The translations under genes were made by a program, and so were the position numbers. From Plotosus lineatus (lineage: Eukaryota; Chordata; Actinopteri; Siluriformes; Plotosidae), in NCBI GenBank assembly GCA_024760905.1, contig CM045745.1:18876282-18940281 (forward strand): a stretch of 64,000 bases of DNA. The letters are read 5' to 3'. A model generated the notes under the pieces. That model had not been told where the DNA came from. It ran no database searches and was given only the letters and a program-made list of their open reading frames with translations. Positions 49,389-61,020 of this stretch are shown one piece after another. Within the stretch, counting starts at the first letter, position 1. Each line of letters opens with the position of its first letter.

Positions 49389-52300
49389 CGGATTCCCCTT
49401 GTCTGCACCAGTTCTAAGCCAGCTGCTGGGTACCGGCCGAGGTGCCACATCAGGGAGGCCCCCACCCTTGTTGCTGGGATGAGACCCTCGCGGGCCATGG
49501 ACCGAGGAGAGGACGAGGGTCCCGGCGTGGACCATAGCTGGGGAGATCCGTGAGAAGGGCACATCCAGGGTCGCGCCATGGCACCGCGAGCCCGCCGCGG
49601 ACCTTCCAGTGTCCCGCGTAGAGGCGGCCCCTGGCCGACCCTCATGCCCAGCCCAGGGCCCCAGAGTGCGGGGACGACCCCCCCCCCCTCCAGAGCGGAG
49701 GGCAGGGAGAGGGGACAGAAGGGACGCGCCACGCGCCACGCTTTTGAACTGGAGGTGGCACAGCCGCTCCTCCAGAAAAAAAAAAAAAAATTCCCTCCCA
49801 TGGAATCACCACCTGTGGGAGGGGCTATAGTGGTCTAGTGCAATGTGAGTTGGGTGGCAGCCGAAGGCATGGGGTCTGTCAGACCGATCCTCAGTTACTG
49901 ACTCTGACTCTTGGGACATGGAATGTCACCTCTCTGGTGGGGAAGGAGCCTGAGCTGGTGCGTGAGGTGGAGTGATACCGACTAGACATTGTCAGGCTCA
50001 CCTCAACGCATAGCTTGGGCTCTGGAACCACCCATCTCAAGAGAGGCTGGACATTATTCCATTCTGGAATTGCTCATGGGGAGAGGTGGCGAGCCGGTGT
50101 GGGTATCCTTGTTGCCCTCCGTCTCAACAAACAAACAAACAAACAACTCTTTATTGTCAAAGTACATTACATACATTGAAATTTGCTTTGTGCGCTAGGC
50201 ACCTGTCGCCACTGTGCAGCGCCAGTTATTGCGTTGTTCTATCCTTTTGATGCTGAGCACCAAGCAGGAAGCAACAACTGCCAAATTTTAACGTCTTATG
50301 GTATGACGCGGCCGGATTCGAACTCCGACCTACCAGAGGATAAAGCGGACGCTCTACCAACTGAGCTAAATCCCCGGTTACGTTGGGGTTCTCCCCAGTC
50401 GAGGAAAGGGTAGCTTCCTTCCGCCTTCGGGTGAGGAGACGGGTCCTGACTGTTATTTGTGCTTATGCACCAAATAACAGTTCAGAGTACCCACCCTTCT
50501 TGGAGTCGTTAGGGGGTGTGTTGGAGAACGCTTCCTTGGGAGACGCACTTGTTATCTTGGGAGCCATGGAATCCGAATTGGCCATGTTTTGTGTCTACAT
50601 TGCTGAGGTGGCAGCCGATAGCTGTGGTCGGAAGGTCATCATGGTGGTAACTCCAGAACCCAGTGGTGGACACCTGTGGTGATGGGAGCTGTCCAGCTGA
50701 TAAAGGAGGCCTATTGGGGCTCCCGAGGTACAGGCAGGCCAAATGTGCTGCAGCTGAAGCTGTCGCAGATGCAAAATCTCGAGTGTAGGAGGAGTTTGGT
50801 GAGGGCCTGGATAGTGACTATCGGTTGGTCTCAAAAAAGGTTTTGGACCATCATCCCACGCCTCAGGAGGGGGAAGCAGTTCTCCACAAACATTGTTTAC
50901 AGTGGAGGTGGGGAGCTGCTCACCTCGACTGGCGATGTTGTCTGGAGGTGGAGGGACATCATCAATCAAACCAACATGCTCTACGTGGAGGATGAAGACC
51001 CTGGGGGTTCGGGCGGGGGTCTGCCCATCACTGGAGTGGTCACTGAGGTAGTGAAAAAGCTCCTCGGTGGTTAGCCTCCAGGGTCGGCTGAGATCCACCC
51101 TGAAAATCTCAGGGCTCTGGATGCTGTAGGAGTGTCTGCAATATCACTTGGGCATCAGGGGCTGTACCTCTGGATTGGCAAACCAGAGTGGTAGTCCCAC
51201 TTTTTAAAAAGGCGGGACAGAGGGTGTGTTCCAATTATTGGGGAATCACACTCCTCAGCCTACCCAGGAAAGTCTATGCAGGGGTTCTGGAGAGGAGGAT
51301 CCGACAGATAGTTGAACCTCGGATTCAGGAGAAACAATGTGGTTTTCATCCTGGCCGTAGCACTCTTGACCAATTCTATATGCTCCAAAGGATCTTAGAG
51401 GGGCCATGGGAGTTTGCCTAATCTGTCCACATGTGTATTGTGGATTTGGAGAAGGCTTTCAATCGTGTTCCTCGGGCTATCTTGTAGGGTATGCTCAGGG
51501 AGTACTGCGTTCCGGACCCGTTGCTATGAGCCATTCGATCGCTGTATCATTGGAGTCAGAGTTTGGTCCGTATTGGTAACAACAGGTCGAATTCGTTCCC
51601 GGTGAGGGTTGGAGTCCACCAAGGCTGTCCTTTGTCACCAATTCTGTTCATAATTTTTATGGACAGAATTTCTAGGCGCAGCTGAGGCATTGAGGGGTTC
51701 TGGTTTCATGGCCATCGGATCTCATCTCTGCTTTTTGAGGATGATGTTGTCCTTTTGGCTTCATCAAGCTGGGACCTCCAACTCTCATTGGAGCGATTTG
51801 CAGTCAAGTGCGAAGTGGCTGGGATGAAAATCAGCATTTCCAAGTCCAATTCCATGGTTATCATCCGGACAAGGGTGGAATGCACCCTCCGGGTCGGGAA
51901 TGAGGTCCTGTCCCAAGTGGAGGAGTTTAAGTATCTTGGGGTCTTGTTTACAAGTGAGGGAAGGATGGAGCAGGAGATCAGCAGATGGATCGCTGCAGCC
52001 TCTGCTGTTAAAAGGCAAAGCTCTCAATTTACCAGTTGATCCAACCCTCACCTATGGTCACAAACTTTGGGTAGTGACCGAAAGAACAAGATTGCAGATA
52101 CAAGCAGCTGAAAAGAGCTTTCTTCGCTGGGTGGCGGGGCTCTCCCTTAGAGATGAGTTGAGAAACTCGACAATCCGGGGAGAGCTCGGAGTAGAACCGC
52201 TGCTCCTCCGCATTGGGAGGGGCCAGTTGAGGTGGCTCAGGCATCTAGTCAGGATGCCTCCCGAACACCTTCCTGGTGTGGTATTTCAGGCATGTCCAAC

Positions 52301-52493
52301 CAGGAAGAGACCCCGGGGTCGCTCTAGAACATGATGGAGGGACTATGTCTTTCGACTTGTCTGGGAACACCTTTGTGTCCCCTCGGAAGAGCTGGAGGAA
52401 GTGGCTGTGGAGAGGGATGTCTGGACGTCTTGTTAGGTTGCTGCCCCCGTGACCTGACCTCAGATTAAGCGGACGAACAAGAGATGAGATGAG
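49389..52493 (+). pseudogene. Rex3 retrotransposon, long copy with target duplication
   Basis: RTE-clade LINE. The 5' UTR is GC-rich (49389-49890). The endonuclease starts near 49895 (LLTLGTWNVTSLVGKEPELV) and continues to YAPNNSSEYPPFLESL. A deletion near 50565 removes the rest of it. The RT has VVPLFKKAGQRVCSNYWGIT, ILEGPWEFA, FLEDDVVLLA in place of FADD (51735-51765), then EVAGMKISISKSNSMVIIRT and LVRMPPEHLPGVVFQACPTR. The tail is GATTAAGCGGACGAACAAGA then GATGAGATGAG. Segments 51176-51195 and 51619-51639 match the conserved sites used to amplify Rex3 in fish. The direct repeat AAATTTTTCATT lies at 49377-49388 and 52494-52505. It is broken by stops, a deletion and a SINE. Confidence 0.92.
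50122..50380 (-). repeat. SINE-4, tRNA-derived, inserted in Rex3
   Basis: The minus strand starts GGGGATTTAGCTCAGTTGGT, followed by AGAGCG (a very good A-box), then a B-box GAGTTCGAATCC. An unrelated body ends with GTACTTTGACAATAAAGAGT and TTG repeats (AAAC on the plus strand). The tRNA-like part does not fold cleanly beyond the D arm, so I treat it as a SINE, not a tRNA gene. It interrupts the Rex3 endonuclease. Confidence 0.82.
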
Positions 52494-52505
52494 AAATTTT
52501 TCATT

Positions 52506-52808
52506 AATTCATTTTCTATGATATTTATTCTGAATTAGAGTTACAAAGAGGATGGTGCCCATCTCAGCCGACTCTGCGAGAGCAGGTTACACTCTGGCTA
52601 CCTCACCAGGCTATCCCTGGGACAGCATATTATAACCAATTACCCTACTGTGTGTGGATTTTGGACTGTGGGATGAAATCGGAGTACCCAGAGGAAACCC
52701 ACACAAGAAAGAGCAGAACATGCAAAGTCCATAAAAAAAGCCCGAGCTCAGGAATCGAACCCTTCTTCTTTCTGTGAGGTGGATGTGCTTCCCACTACAC
52801 AACTGTGC
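52506..52808 (-). repeat. SINE-2 with tail A
   Basis: Minus-strand SINE-2 body (CTTTGCATGTTCTGCTCTTT, TGTGTGGGTTTCCTCTGGGT) with tail A at the left. The head at about 52745-52808 is worn. It adjoins the Rex3 target duplication. Confidence 0.72.
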
Positions 52809-52881
52809 GTCAATCTTTGTAACTGTAACTAACTCATATTTTGCAGAGTTGCAATGCTTAGAATGGCTAGATTTGTTAACA

Positions 52882-53005
<124 letters not shown>

Positions 53006-53094
53006 GTACTTGCAAGGGCTTCCAAAAAGTCCAAAGACATAAACATTTGGCTAACTGGCTGTACCAAATTTACGCTAGGGGACAGTGAGTGGTT

Positions 53095-53215
53095 ATGTGC
53101 ATTGTCTTGCAATGGTCTGAAGAGTTGTTCAGGGTCTACCCTGGCTTTACTTTCACCCAGTGTTCAGCCTTCCCGGGATTAAGCGGTTTGGCGAATGAGT
53201 GAGTGAGTGAGTAAA
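53095..53215 (+). repeat. SINE tail-A fragment
   Basis: GTGCATTGTCTTGCAATGGT to GGGATTAAGCGGTTTGGCGA with a GAGT-repeat end. Confidence 0.6.
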
Positions 53216-54690
53216 ACTTGATAAACAAACCTTAAGACTGTTCAGTAGCACAGCTTTTTTTTTTTTTTTTTTCCTGCCATAGTAAATAAATAAATGAAAA
53301 TAACTAAATGTGAAGGTAGAAGGGTTCCACTCGACAGCAAAGATATGTAATGGAGATTAAACACTAAACACACTATTTAAAAAATCCACTTGCCCCAATG
53401 ATATTGTTATCATTTATGTGTTTTACTGTCTTCTGTGACATACTGAGGATTTTGGCTTTTCCCCTCCAGCAAGCTATTTGTTGGCTTCCATGCACCACTG
53501 CTTCAATATTTACTCCACCTCTTCCACCTGGGGAATTTTGTTATTAGAGTCAGCATATATATAAAACGGAAAAAGATCAATATGCAGCAGGGCTCACAGG
53601 GGAGGGAATAAGCGGCACTTTATCACACATCGGCAATCTGGTTGTTCAACCCAGCCTAAAAGATGTCTCATGTCAGTGACAGCTCCATGACCCCTTGACA
53701 TGCTGAACCACAACCTGCTGACCCATCCTCAAGGGTCATAAGGAACAATATGTGTTCTTTTTGCTGTCCTTACAAACATAACACATGCATACCAACTGAT
53801 ACACTCATAGACATGTGTCATACGTCATTTGAGCAGAGTAAGCCCAGAACGTCAACTGATAGCGAGCTAAAATGACTTCGCATCCTCTCTGCTGGGAGAC
53901 GAGTGGCATTCTATTACAAAGGCAGCATAATATTTTGGCAGCCACTCGTCCTCACTGCGTCCCATTGTCTTTCACTCTTCTAAGCTCTGTTATTGTTCCT
54001 CTCCTCTCCATAAAGATCTCTTTCCCCCATGGAGACTGGTGGTGGGTAAAATGAAAAATAGCATCTTCAGCATGGTGACATCTCATCTGTTTGTCAAGCT
54101 TAAATTTCCCATGATGCCATGCTATTGGTGGGCTGCTGGCTTTGCAGCTCAGACACACAGCTTTTATTCTCACAGTCATAAGTCAACTTATCTTTTAGGA
54201 CCTTGCCTTATTTCTTACAAATATACTATCAGAGATAAACTACTTTACTTTCTTATTATAGTTATATACCTTTCATGATAAATACACCTGTGTTCCGTAA
54301 ATCTGTAACCATTCAATTTGTATATATAAATAAAGCTTGCCAAATAAATTTTTCTTTGTGTCTTTTTTTCTTCTACATTACCCATCTACTGACCTTCTCA
54401 CAAATACAATCTTTCAGTTAAATTTCATTTCCCCTCAAGGATACTTTTCTGTTGCTGGGTGGTCACTATGGAATCATGATTTTGATTTGTCACTGCAAGA
54501 AAGAAACCCAATGATCTTATTTGAAGTAAAAAGCAGAGAGAGTTAATGCAACTGTCTTCATGAGTGTCTTCAAGCAGATTTTTGGAGTAATGCAACTGCT
54601 CCTAAGTTGTAAGAAAATGTTAGTGCATGCAGAACATTGAGAATGAGTTAAATGAAAAATAAAAAAAATAAAACAACTGAAAAAGAAAAA
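53216..54690. other. Repeat-poor block
   Basis: Apart from poly-T at 53255-53272, this has high-complexity sequence. The 53640-53790 and 53860-54180 stretches (for example TTTGTCAAGCTTAAATTTCC) look like candidate regulatory DNA. I see no exon. Confidence 0.4.
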
Positions 54691-54697
54691 AGAAATA

Positions 54698-54849
54698 CAG
54701 GGATCCCTCGCTACTTCGCGCTTCAATTCATGTGGCTTCAGTGCATTGCGTTTTTTTTTTTTTAAATATTCATCAAATTAAAAAAAAGAAGACAAGGAAG
54801 AATAGGGAAAAAGTTCAGTAAAATGTCATAAAAACAAGGCCAAATATGC

Positions 54850-54880
<31 letters not shown>

Positions 54881-55182
54881 AAGCAAACACAAAGCAAAAA
54901 ACAACCCAAAACCTCCCATCAAAACTACTTACATTGTTGCATCGGTGTGTGTGCACGTGCATCTGCGTGAGTGCATGTGTGCGCGTATGCATGTGTCATC
55001 TTCTTCTCATGCAGTTCCATCTAGATGTGTGTATTTATATTTTATTTACATCTTATGCATTGTTTTTAATGTTTAATTGTTATTATACCCATATACGTCA
55101 GTCTTTTAAGCCTACTTCGCGGAATTCGGTGGTAGCGTCGGGATGTCAGTCCCAATGAACCGCGGAAAATGAGGGATCCCTG
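54698..55182. mobile_element. Pogo/Tigger-type MITE, copy 3
   Basis: Complete 485-bp copy. Left CAGGGATCCCTCGCTACTTC, right on the minus strand CAGGGATCCCTCATTTTCCG. TA target on both sides (54696-54697 and 55183-55184). Contains a 28-A run. This is the best reference for the split copy at 34803. Confidence 0.9.
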
Positions 55183-55184
55183 TA

Positions 55185-57037
55185 TATATCTACACTGGTG
55201 TGCTCAAAACATGACAGTATGCTGTATCACGAAAACATTCAGTCATGTCCAAATCAAATATTTATTATACCCCTGCTGCACTGCTAAAGCCACAACATTG
55301 TGAGATTGTTAATAGCTTGAGCATTTAACTTTTTAATTGTGTTGAAAGAAATTATGTAAAAGAAATACAGAATCAGTCAATATTGACATACTGCAATAGA
55401 GAATAATATGCCAACAGCTATGCAATTATTTGATATGCTTTAACCGACCATTTGAGGATGACTGTTCCTAATGTTGTAGGCAAACTTGCAATGCCGTGGC
55501 ACATTGCTGCCTTTGATTCATATCTTACACAATTTATTTACAAGTAGCTACGTCTCATAAGACGCCTAAAACTCCTGAGATGGCCAAGGCTATAAGGCAA
55601 CAAGGCACCTAGAGTGTATTAGTGAAGGGTTCAATTTTCATAATGCATTTTTAACCACAGTTCATTATCTAAATTGCTTTGTCGTGACCAAATTCTATCT
55701 GTATTTCAATTCACATAAACTAAGAGGACAGAGTCAGGAAAATGCTTCCACTGCATTTTTAAACCACTAGCTCCACAATCGATTTTTTATGGCTCATAGA
55801 TTCAAAGGGGATTGTTAATCCCTCCACTCAAATGTAACCATGTACAACAGCACAAAGTGAGATATCCTTTCTTCTAGTGTATACGCATTTTGAAAATTGA
55901 TTAACAGTTCCTATCGACTGTAAATGCTCTGATCAAACATATTTTATCGCTGCCCTCTGCTCGTATTTTTAAGGTGAGCTCTACTTGGTTACAGCAATGT
56001 GTGCTACAAATTAAAAAAATATATTTATTATGAAGGAAAGATGTTTGCTCGGAAAGTAATATTTTCCATCTTAGCTCTAGAATTCTGCAAATGCCTGGAT
56101 TGAGGCTTAAATATCACTCAATAATTAAACATCTTTTTTGGATAATACATTAATAATTCAACAATTATGCATGATCTGTCAAGTAAACCCATTAGCATTC
56201 ATATGAAGTGCTTATGAATTTTGCATTGAAATGATACTTTTTTTGTGTGCAGACAATAACTGAAGCCTCTGCAAATTTATGTTCATTTCAAATATGTAGG
56301 CAAAAAGGAAGAAAAAAATGAAGAAGAAGCAGAATTGCTGGATGTTGAGATGGCACATGGAATTCAAAAAGAATATGAAAATGCTCCACAGCTGTAATAC
56401 TGATATTGAAATTTATAATGTGATTAAAATACGATGACACTGGATCTACCAACTAAGACAGATTTGAATACTAGAAAATTACTGGATATAATTCTGAGGC
56501 CTGTACTCAACTCAAATCCTGTCAGTCAAAAGAGAATATTGTTAATTTTAATGACTATCAAATCAAACGGCATTTGGTCAAGCTTATGTCAGTTTAAAGG
56601 GTAATAATGAGCAAAAATCTCTGTAAGTCAGGTTTTATTGCAAGTGTTGAATGAGTAGTGAATAAGATCTGTACTTTTGTGATTGCTTAGCGGTTTGCCA
56701 TGTCTTTCTATTCACGCATCTTGGAAGCTCTATTCCTGCCTATCAAAAACCAATATGAAGTGACAGGCTTCGATATGGAATGTTAATATCCGTCTTCCTT
56801 TCCCTTCAACTGATCCATACGCCATTCCTGGAGTTCTCTTGGCTGAAATTCTAGATGCCTTTGTCTCAGTCTCTCGTGACACAGGACACTACTACAGTGA
56901 TATCCAAAACTTTATATTAGCCATTCACCTATTTATTTATTTTATTTAAGGGACAATGTACAGGAACATTAAGCTCATAGAGACAGAGATGTACTGTACC
57001 AGATTATAGCTTAATAGCTAGTTTCCATCTGTAGTCC
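55185..57037. other. Repeat-poor block, about 1.85 kb
   Basis: No recognised transposon or microsatellite. The sequence has many octamer-like and homeodomain-like words (TATGCAATTATTTGATATGC near 55418, ATTAGCATTCATATGAAGTG near 56191, ATGAATTTTGCATTGAAATG near 56214). It is a candidate cluster of conserved non-coding elements. No open frame with a recognisable domain. Confidence 0.45.
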
Positions 57038-57228
57038 CTAATTTAGAACGGCCAATTAATGTCTTCATGTCTTTGGATTGTGGGAGGAAACCGGAGCACC
57101 CGGAGGAAACCCACACAAGCACGGGGAGAACATGCAAACTCCACACAGAAACGCCCAGGCCGGGAATCGAACCCGGGCCTTCTTGCTGTGAGGCGGACGT
57201 GCTAACCACTACGCCACCGTGCCGTCCA
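57038..57228 (-). repeat. SINE-2, 3'-truncated
   Basis: Very well preserved head on the minus strand (CGGCACGGTGGCGTAGTGGT, GGGTTCGATTCCCGGCCTGG) and body, stopping right after AATTGGCCGTTCTAAATT, the point at which other SINE-2 copies change tail. Confidence 0.85.
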
Positions 57229-57418
57229 CACGGGAGCTGATGGTAGGACTTTATCCCTAGCTTCATACTCATACATGTCGTATACTGTCCATCTCGAGAA
57301 GAATGAGCAATAAGATGGAAAATGATGGTAAAACCTGCATGAATAATAGTACACTTTGTACTTTACGTTGGCTATAGACCAGATGCAGCCAAAAATGGAT
57401 GAGCATTTAAAATATATA

Positions 57419-57623
57419 CAGTGGTACCTTGGCTTACAAAATTTATCCTTTCCCAGGTCAAGCTCATAAGTCAAAATGTTCATTAGATAAAACAAACATT
57501 CCCATTGGAAATAGTAGAAAACACATTAATCTGTTCCATTCTCGTCCCAAACTCATATAACCTGATGCAAATGTATATTTGACCTAATATATTAAAGATA
57601 AACATGGAAAAAACAATAAATAT

Positions 57624-57691
<68 letters not shown>

Positions 57692-58025
57692 TATACATGT
57701 ACATTAACATTAATAATAATTAATAACAAATAATAATAAAACAAGAATAAACAATAAGTCAACTGACCCTTCAGATCATAGACTGTGGCAAAGATGTCAG
57801 GTGGGCAGGCATGAGGTGATGTGTAAGAGAAGGAGGAGGAGGAAGAGGAGGAGGAGGAGATTCTTGCTAAGGGGAGCATCACAGAAAATAATTGAGAAGC
57901 ACGGCACAAGGCGTTATCGGAGCGCAGGGGAATACATGTGGAAGAATACAAGGCTAATTGGTTGAGGAAAAGCCATTTCTCCAGCAGAACTCATAAATCA
58001 AAATTTTACTCGTTGGATGGGGCAG
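57419..58025. mobile_element. Degraded mariner-superfamily MITE
   Basis: The left end is CAGTGGTACCTTGGCTTACA after a TA. The right end is worn (near 57987-58017: CTCATAAATCAAAATTTTAC, then TCGTTGGATGGGGC). Contains (TAA)n at 57629-57690 and (GGA)n at 57832-57860. Confidence 0.55.
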
Positions 58026-58375
58026 ATTTTATATAATTTAAGTTGATAATGTTTATTCTATTAATAAATATATTCAGTGTTTTGCAATCCACCTCCAGCA
58101 TGCCTTCTATGGCACATGCCACGTCATAATGAGATTTGTGCTGTACTCATGGACAGCTCACAAAGTGCATCATTTTGGGAAAATTTTGAACAGCATCTGC
58201 ATGAGGAGAGTACCTAAACAGTAATGACACCATAGTTATAACAACAATAAACTGATTAGCATTGCAGTGTTTGGCCGAAGTACTTATATTAATATAACCA
58301 AACGCTGCCATTTATCATTTATTCTGTCACAGAATTGCTATGTGGATTAAAATTTCTTAAGTGTGTAAATCAAAG

Positions 58376-58470
<95 letters not shown>

Positions 58471-58907
58471 CAATAGTAATCTTCTATTCATCTGCTGGTT
58501 TGCATTTGTATCTTCATCTCCAGATTTATGATGTTAGGAGATTCAAATTAGCTCATGACAGTTAACTAGCTGGCTAAATCACAGTGAAAAGAACAAAACT
58601 CGGGATCTGACATACCTCTGATCATTTCTAATGTGCGCTCATGAATATTTTAATATACTGTATAATCTGTCCATTTTGCTCAACTGTTTGTCAGACCACT
58701 GTTGACCCTTGTTGACAATGCAGTCTAACCTGTTATATAAGGTACAGTCGTGAGAAAAAAAAAAAAAAGAATGCTTCACATGCAAACTGATAATTTTTTT
58801 TAGACATTATTACTTGAAGAAAAAATTCCACCGTAATTAAAACAGTAAATATAGTTAAATGTATTAGACCTGAACAAAACCACACAAACAAATCCTCCAA
58901 TGATCTT

Positions 58908-58912
<5 letters not shown>
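58026..58912. other. Unassigned sequence with (CA)n and (GA)n
   Basis: (CA)n at 58377-58405 followed by (GA)n at 58410-58467. No gene recognised. Confidence 0.5.

Positions 58913-58982
<70 letters not shown>
58913..58982. repeat. (TA)n microsatellite
   Basis: About 34 TA units ending at the left end of the Tigger element. Confidence 0.95.
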
Positions 58983-58985
<3 letters not shown>

Positions 58986-59698
58986 TGATACCTCTGCTCA
59001 CGAACATAATTGGTTCCCAGAAAGTGTGTGTAAGGCGAAAAGTTCGTCTTCCGAACATTTATTTCCCATAAGAAACCATTAAAATGAGAATAATCCGTTC
59101 CCAGGTCCCCATAAAACATAATTTTCTACTAAATAAGCCTTAAAACTACACAAAAATATACCTTATTTTATGTATAATAAATGTGCTATTGTATTGTAAT
59201 TAAAGAAATAAACTGTACTGTATAATAAAGTGGTTTTATTTACCTTTGTGATGGTAGTTGATGGCTTGATGGAATGGAGTGGGAGGAGGAGGGAGGGAGG
59301 GACTTACTGTTTGGAAGGAGAGTTTGGAAACGCCTACTGTTTGGAAACGCCCTTAGCCACACACGCACCCTTAATAGCTTCCTTGTTCTTAAGGATGGGA
59401 GCAATGGTAGACTTAGCGTACTGGTACTGGGACGCTGAGTCACACAAACGCACACCTCGTTCGTGTTTTTCAATGATCTCCGCCTGTGGTGGGGTCTTTT
59501 TCGGTCCCATAAAAGCAAAAGTACACTCAATATGGTCCAAAATGTCTATCAAACACAAACCACTTCCGCATTCAAAGAAAGGGGGTGACGAACTGTGACG
59601 CCGTGAGCGTGCGTCAGCTTCTCGTGGCCGCCACCGTGGCGCTGTTCGACCGCATGGTTTGATTCGTCCGCCGAAAACTAGTTCGTCAGCAGAGACTA
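58983..59698 (-). mobile_element. Tigger-type transposon, deletion derivative
   Basis: Left end CAGTGATACCTCTGCTCACG, right end on the minus strand TAGTCTCTGCTGACGAACTA. TA flanks at 58981-58982 and 59699-59700. 716 bp, keeping only the beginning of a transposase (next entry). Confidence 0.78.
59334..59510 (-). pseudogene. Tigger transposase N-terminal remnant
   Basis: The minus strand starts at MGPKKTPP and continues EIIEKHERGVRLCDSASQYQ, YAKSTIAPILKNKEAIKG and VAKGVSKQ. This is the CENP-B-like helix-turn-helix (KHExGVRxxDLAxxYxxxKSTI pattern) at the start of Tigger/pogo transposases. About 10-15 residues before EIIEKHE and the whole DDE domain are missing. Confidence 0.82.
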
Positions 59699-59726
59699 TA
59701 TGCTCGCAAATTTAATATATATATAT

Positions 59727-60230
59727 ATGGATCCTTTGCTACTTGGCAGTTAATTGGGACCAAGATCCCCCGCGACCACCGAATTCCATGAAGTAGGATC
59801 ACCCCCCCCCCCAACCCTCCAACTGACATATATGTACTGTACATGTATATGTATATGTGTATGTGATATTAATCCATCTTCAATGCTACAAATGCTTCTC
59901 ATAACAATTAAACATTCAAAACTAATGCATAATATGTAAATAAAATATAAATACACACACATACAGATGCACATGCGCATGCACGCACAAAAATGTTTTA
60001 ATGGGAGGTTTTGGGGATTTTCTGTTTTGTGGTTGTTTAGCTTTTTTTTGCTTTTTTTTTTTTGCTTTTTTGCATAATCGGCCTTGTTTTTGCAGCATTT
60101 TTCTTAACTTTTTCCCTTATTCTTCCTTAATTTCCTTATTTTTTAGTTCGATGAACATTAAAAAAAAAAAAAAAAAAACACACCGCACTGAGGCCGCATG
60201 AATTGAAGTGCGAAGTAGTGAGGGATTCAT
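59727..60230. mobile_element. Pogo/Tigger-type MITE, copy 4
   Basis: Starts GGATCCTTTGCTACTTGGCA and ends, on the minus strand, with a worn ATGAATCCCTCACTACTTCG. The interior (CCCCGCGACCACCGAATTCC, a C-run, an A-run) matches copies 1 and 3. Flanked by TA and TG repeats. Confidence 0.8.
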
Positions 60231-60241
60231 GTGTGTGTGTG

Positions 60242-60263
60242 TGTATATATACTAGTATATATA
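60242..60263. repeat. 22-bp perfect palindrome
   Basis: Centred on ACTAGT inside TA-rich sequence. A second CACTAGTATATATAC follows directly. Probably microsatellite-derived. Confidence 0.7.
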
Positions 60264-60602
60264 CACTAGTATATATACTGTATACACACACTGTACAAAA
60301 GAGTTTGGTTGTACAAATAAAACAAAATATAAAAAAGCAAGCAACAATCTATTTTACACGACTGTACTTTGTCTTTCCACATTTCAAAATTCTGAAATGT
60401 GCCTTATTGAACACTTGCGAACATGTTTCCTGAAGCTATTTCATTTTCCGGTTAATATTTTCTCGCTATTTCTCAGCCAGTTAATAATATTCACCTTATT
60501 CCACACCAAAAATAAAAATAATTCACTGACATGCTCGTGTCTTAAGTGAACCAATATAAAGTAACATAGCTTTCTTTCTCCCTCTCAAAGTACACACATG
60601 TG
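60264..60602. other. Unassigned sequence
   Basis: AT-rich, no feature recognised. Confidence 0.4.
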
Positions 60603-60890
60603 TGGTATGGTGGCGCAGTCTTTCACATCAGTATGAAGGTTTAGATTTTGATTTGTGAGCTAGGGCACTCTGCGTGGAGTTTGTATGCTCTCCTCATGCT
60701 TGTGTGGGTTTCCAGCTTCCTTCCACAGTCCAAAGACATGCACATCAGACTGAGTGACTGTTCCAGCTTGCCCCTGGGTGTGGATGTGAGCCTTATGTTT
60801 TTCCAGTGTTGGCTGTACAAAATTGGCGGTTTAAGTCTCCCAGTGACCCCAATAAGATTCAGTGGTTTGGAAAAGGGGTGACTGAGAGAC
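60603..60890 (+). repeat. Old SINE-2 copy
   Basis: ATGGTGGCGCAGTCTTTCAC (head), TGCGTGGAGTTTGTATGCTC (body), CACAGTCCAAAGACATGCAC, then a 3' part (GGTGTGGATGTGAGCC) like that of the copy at 1625, with a remnant of tail A (AATAAGATTCAGTGGTTTGG). Confidence 0.7.
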
Positions 60891-61020
60891 TTAGGCTGTA
60901 CTCTGAACATTGACAACATTCATGTAAACATCAAGCATTGAGCCTTTATTAGATAGGTATGGTACCCAAACTTTAAACTCAAAATGTTATTCTGTTGACC
61001 AGTTCTGTCTCCAACTGAAG

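Noticed and set aside
49358..49801. GC-rich region as a CpG-island promoter with long frames on both strands
   Set aside because: It is the Rex3 5' UTR, bounded by that element's target duplication. The frames are a consequence of high GC.
50315..50380. Possible functional tRNA gene on the minus strand (very good A-box and B-box)
   Set aside because: The anticodon and T arms do not pair properly, and a SINE body and AAAC-repeat tail follow directly, so it is a tRNA-derived SINE.
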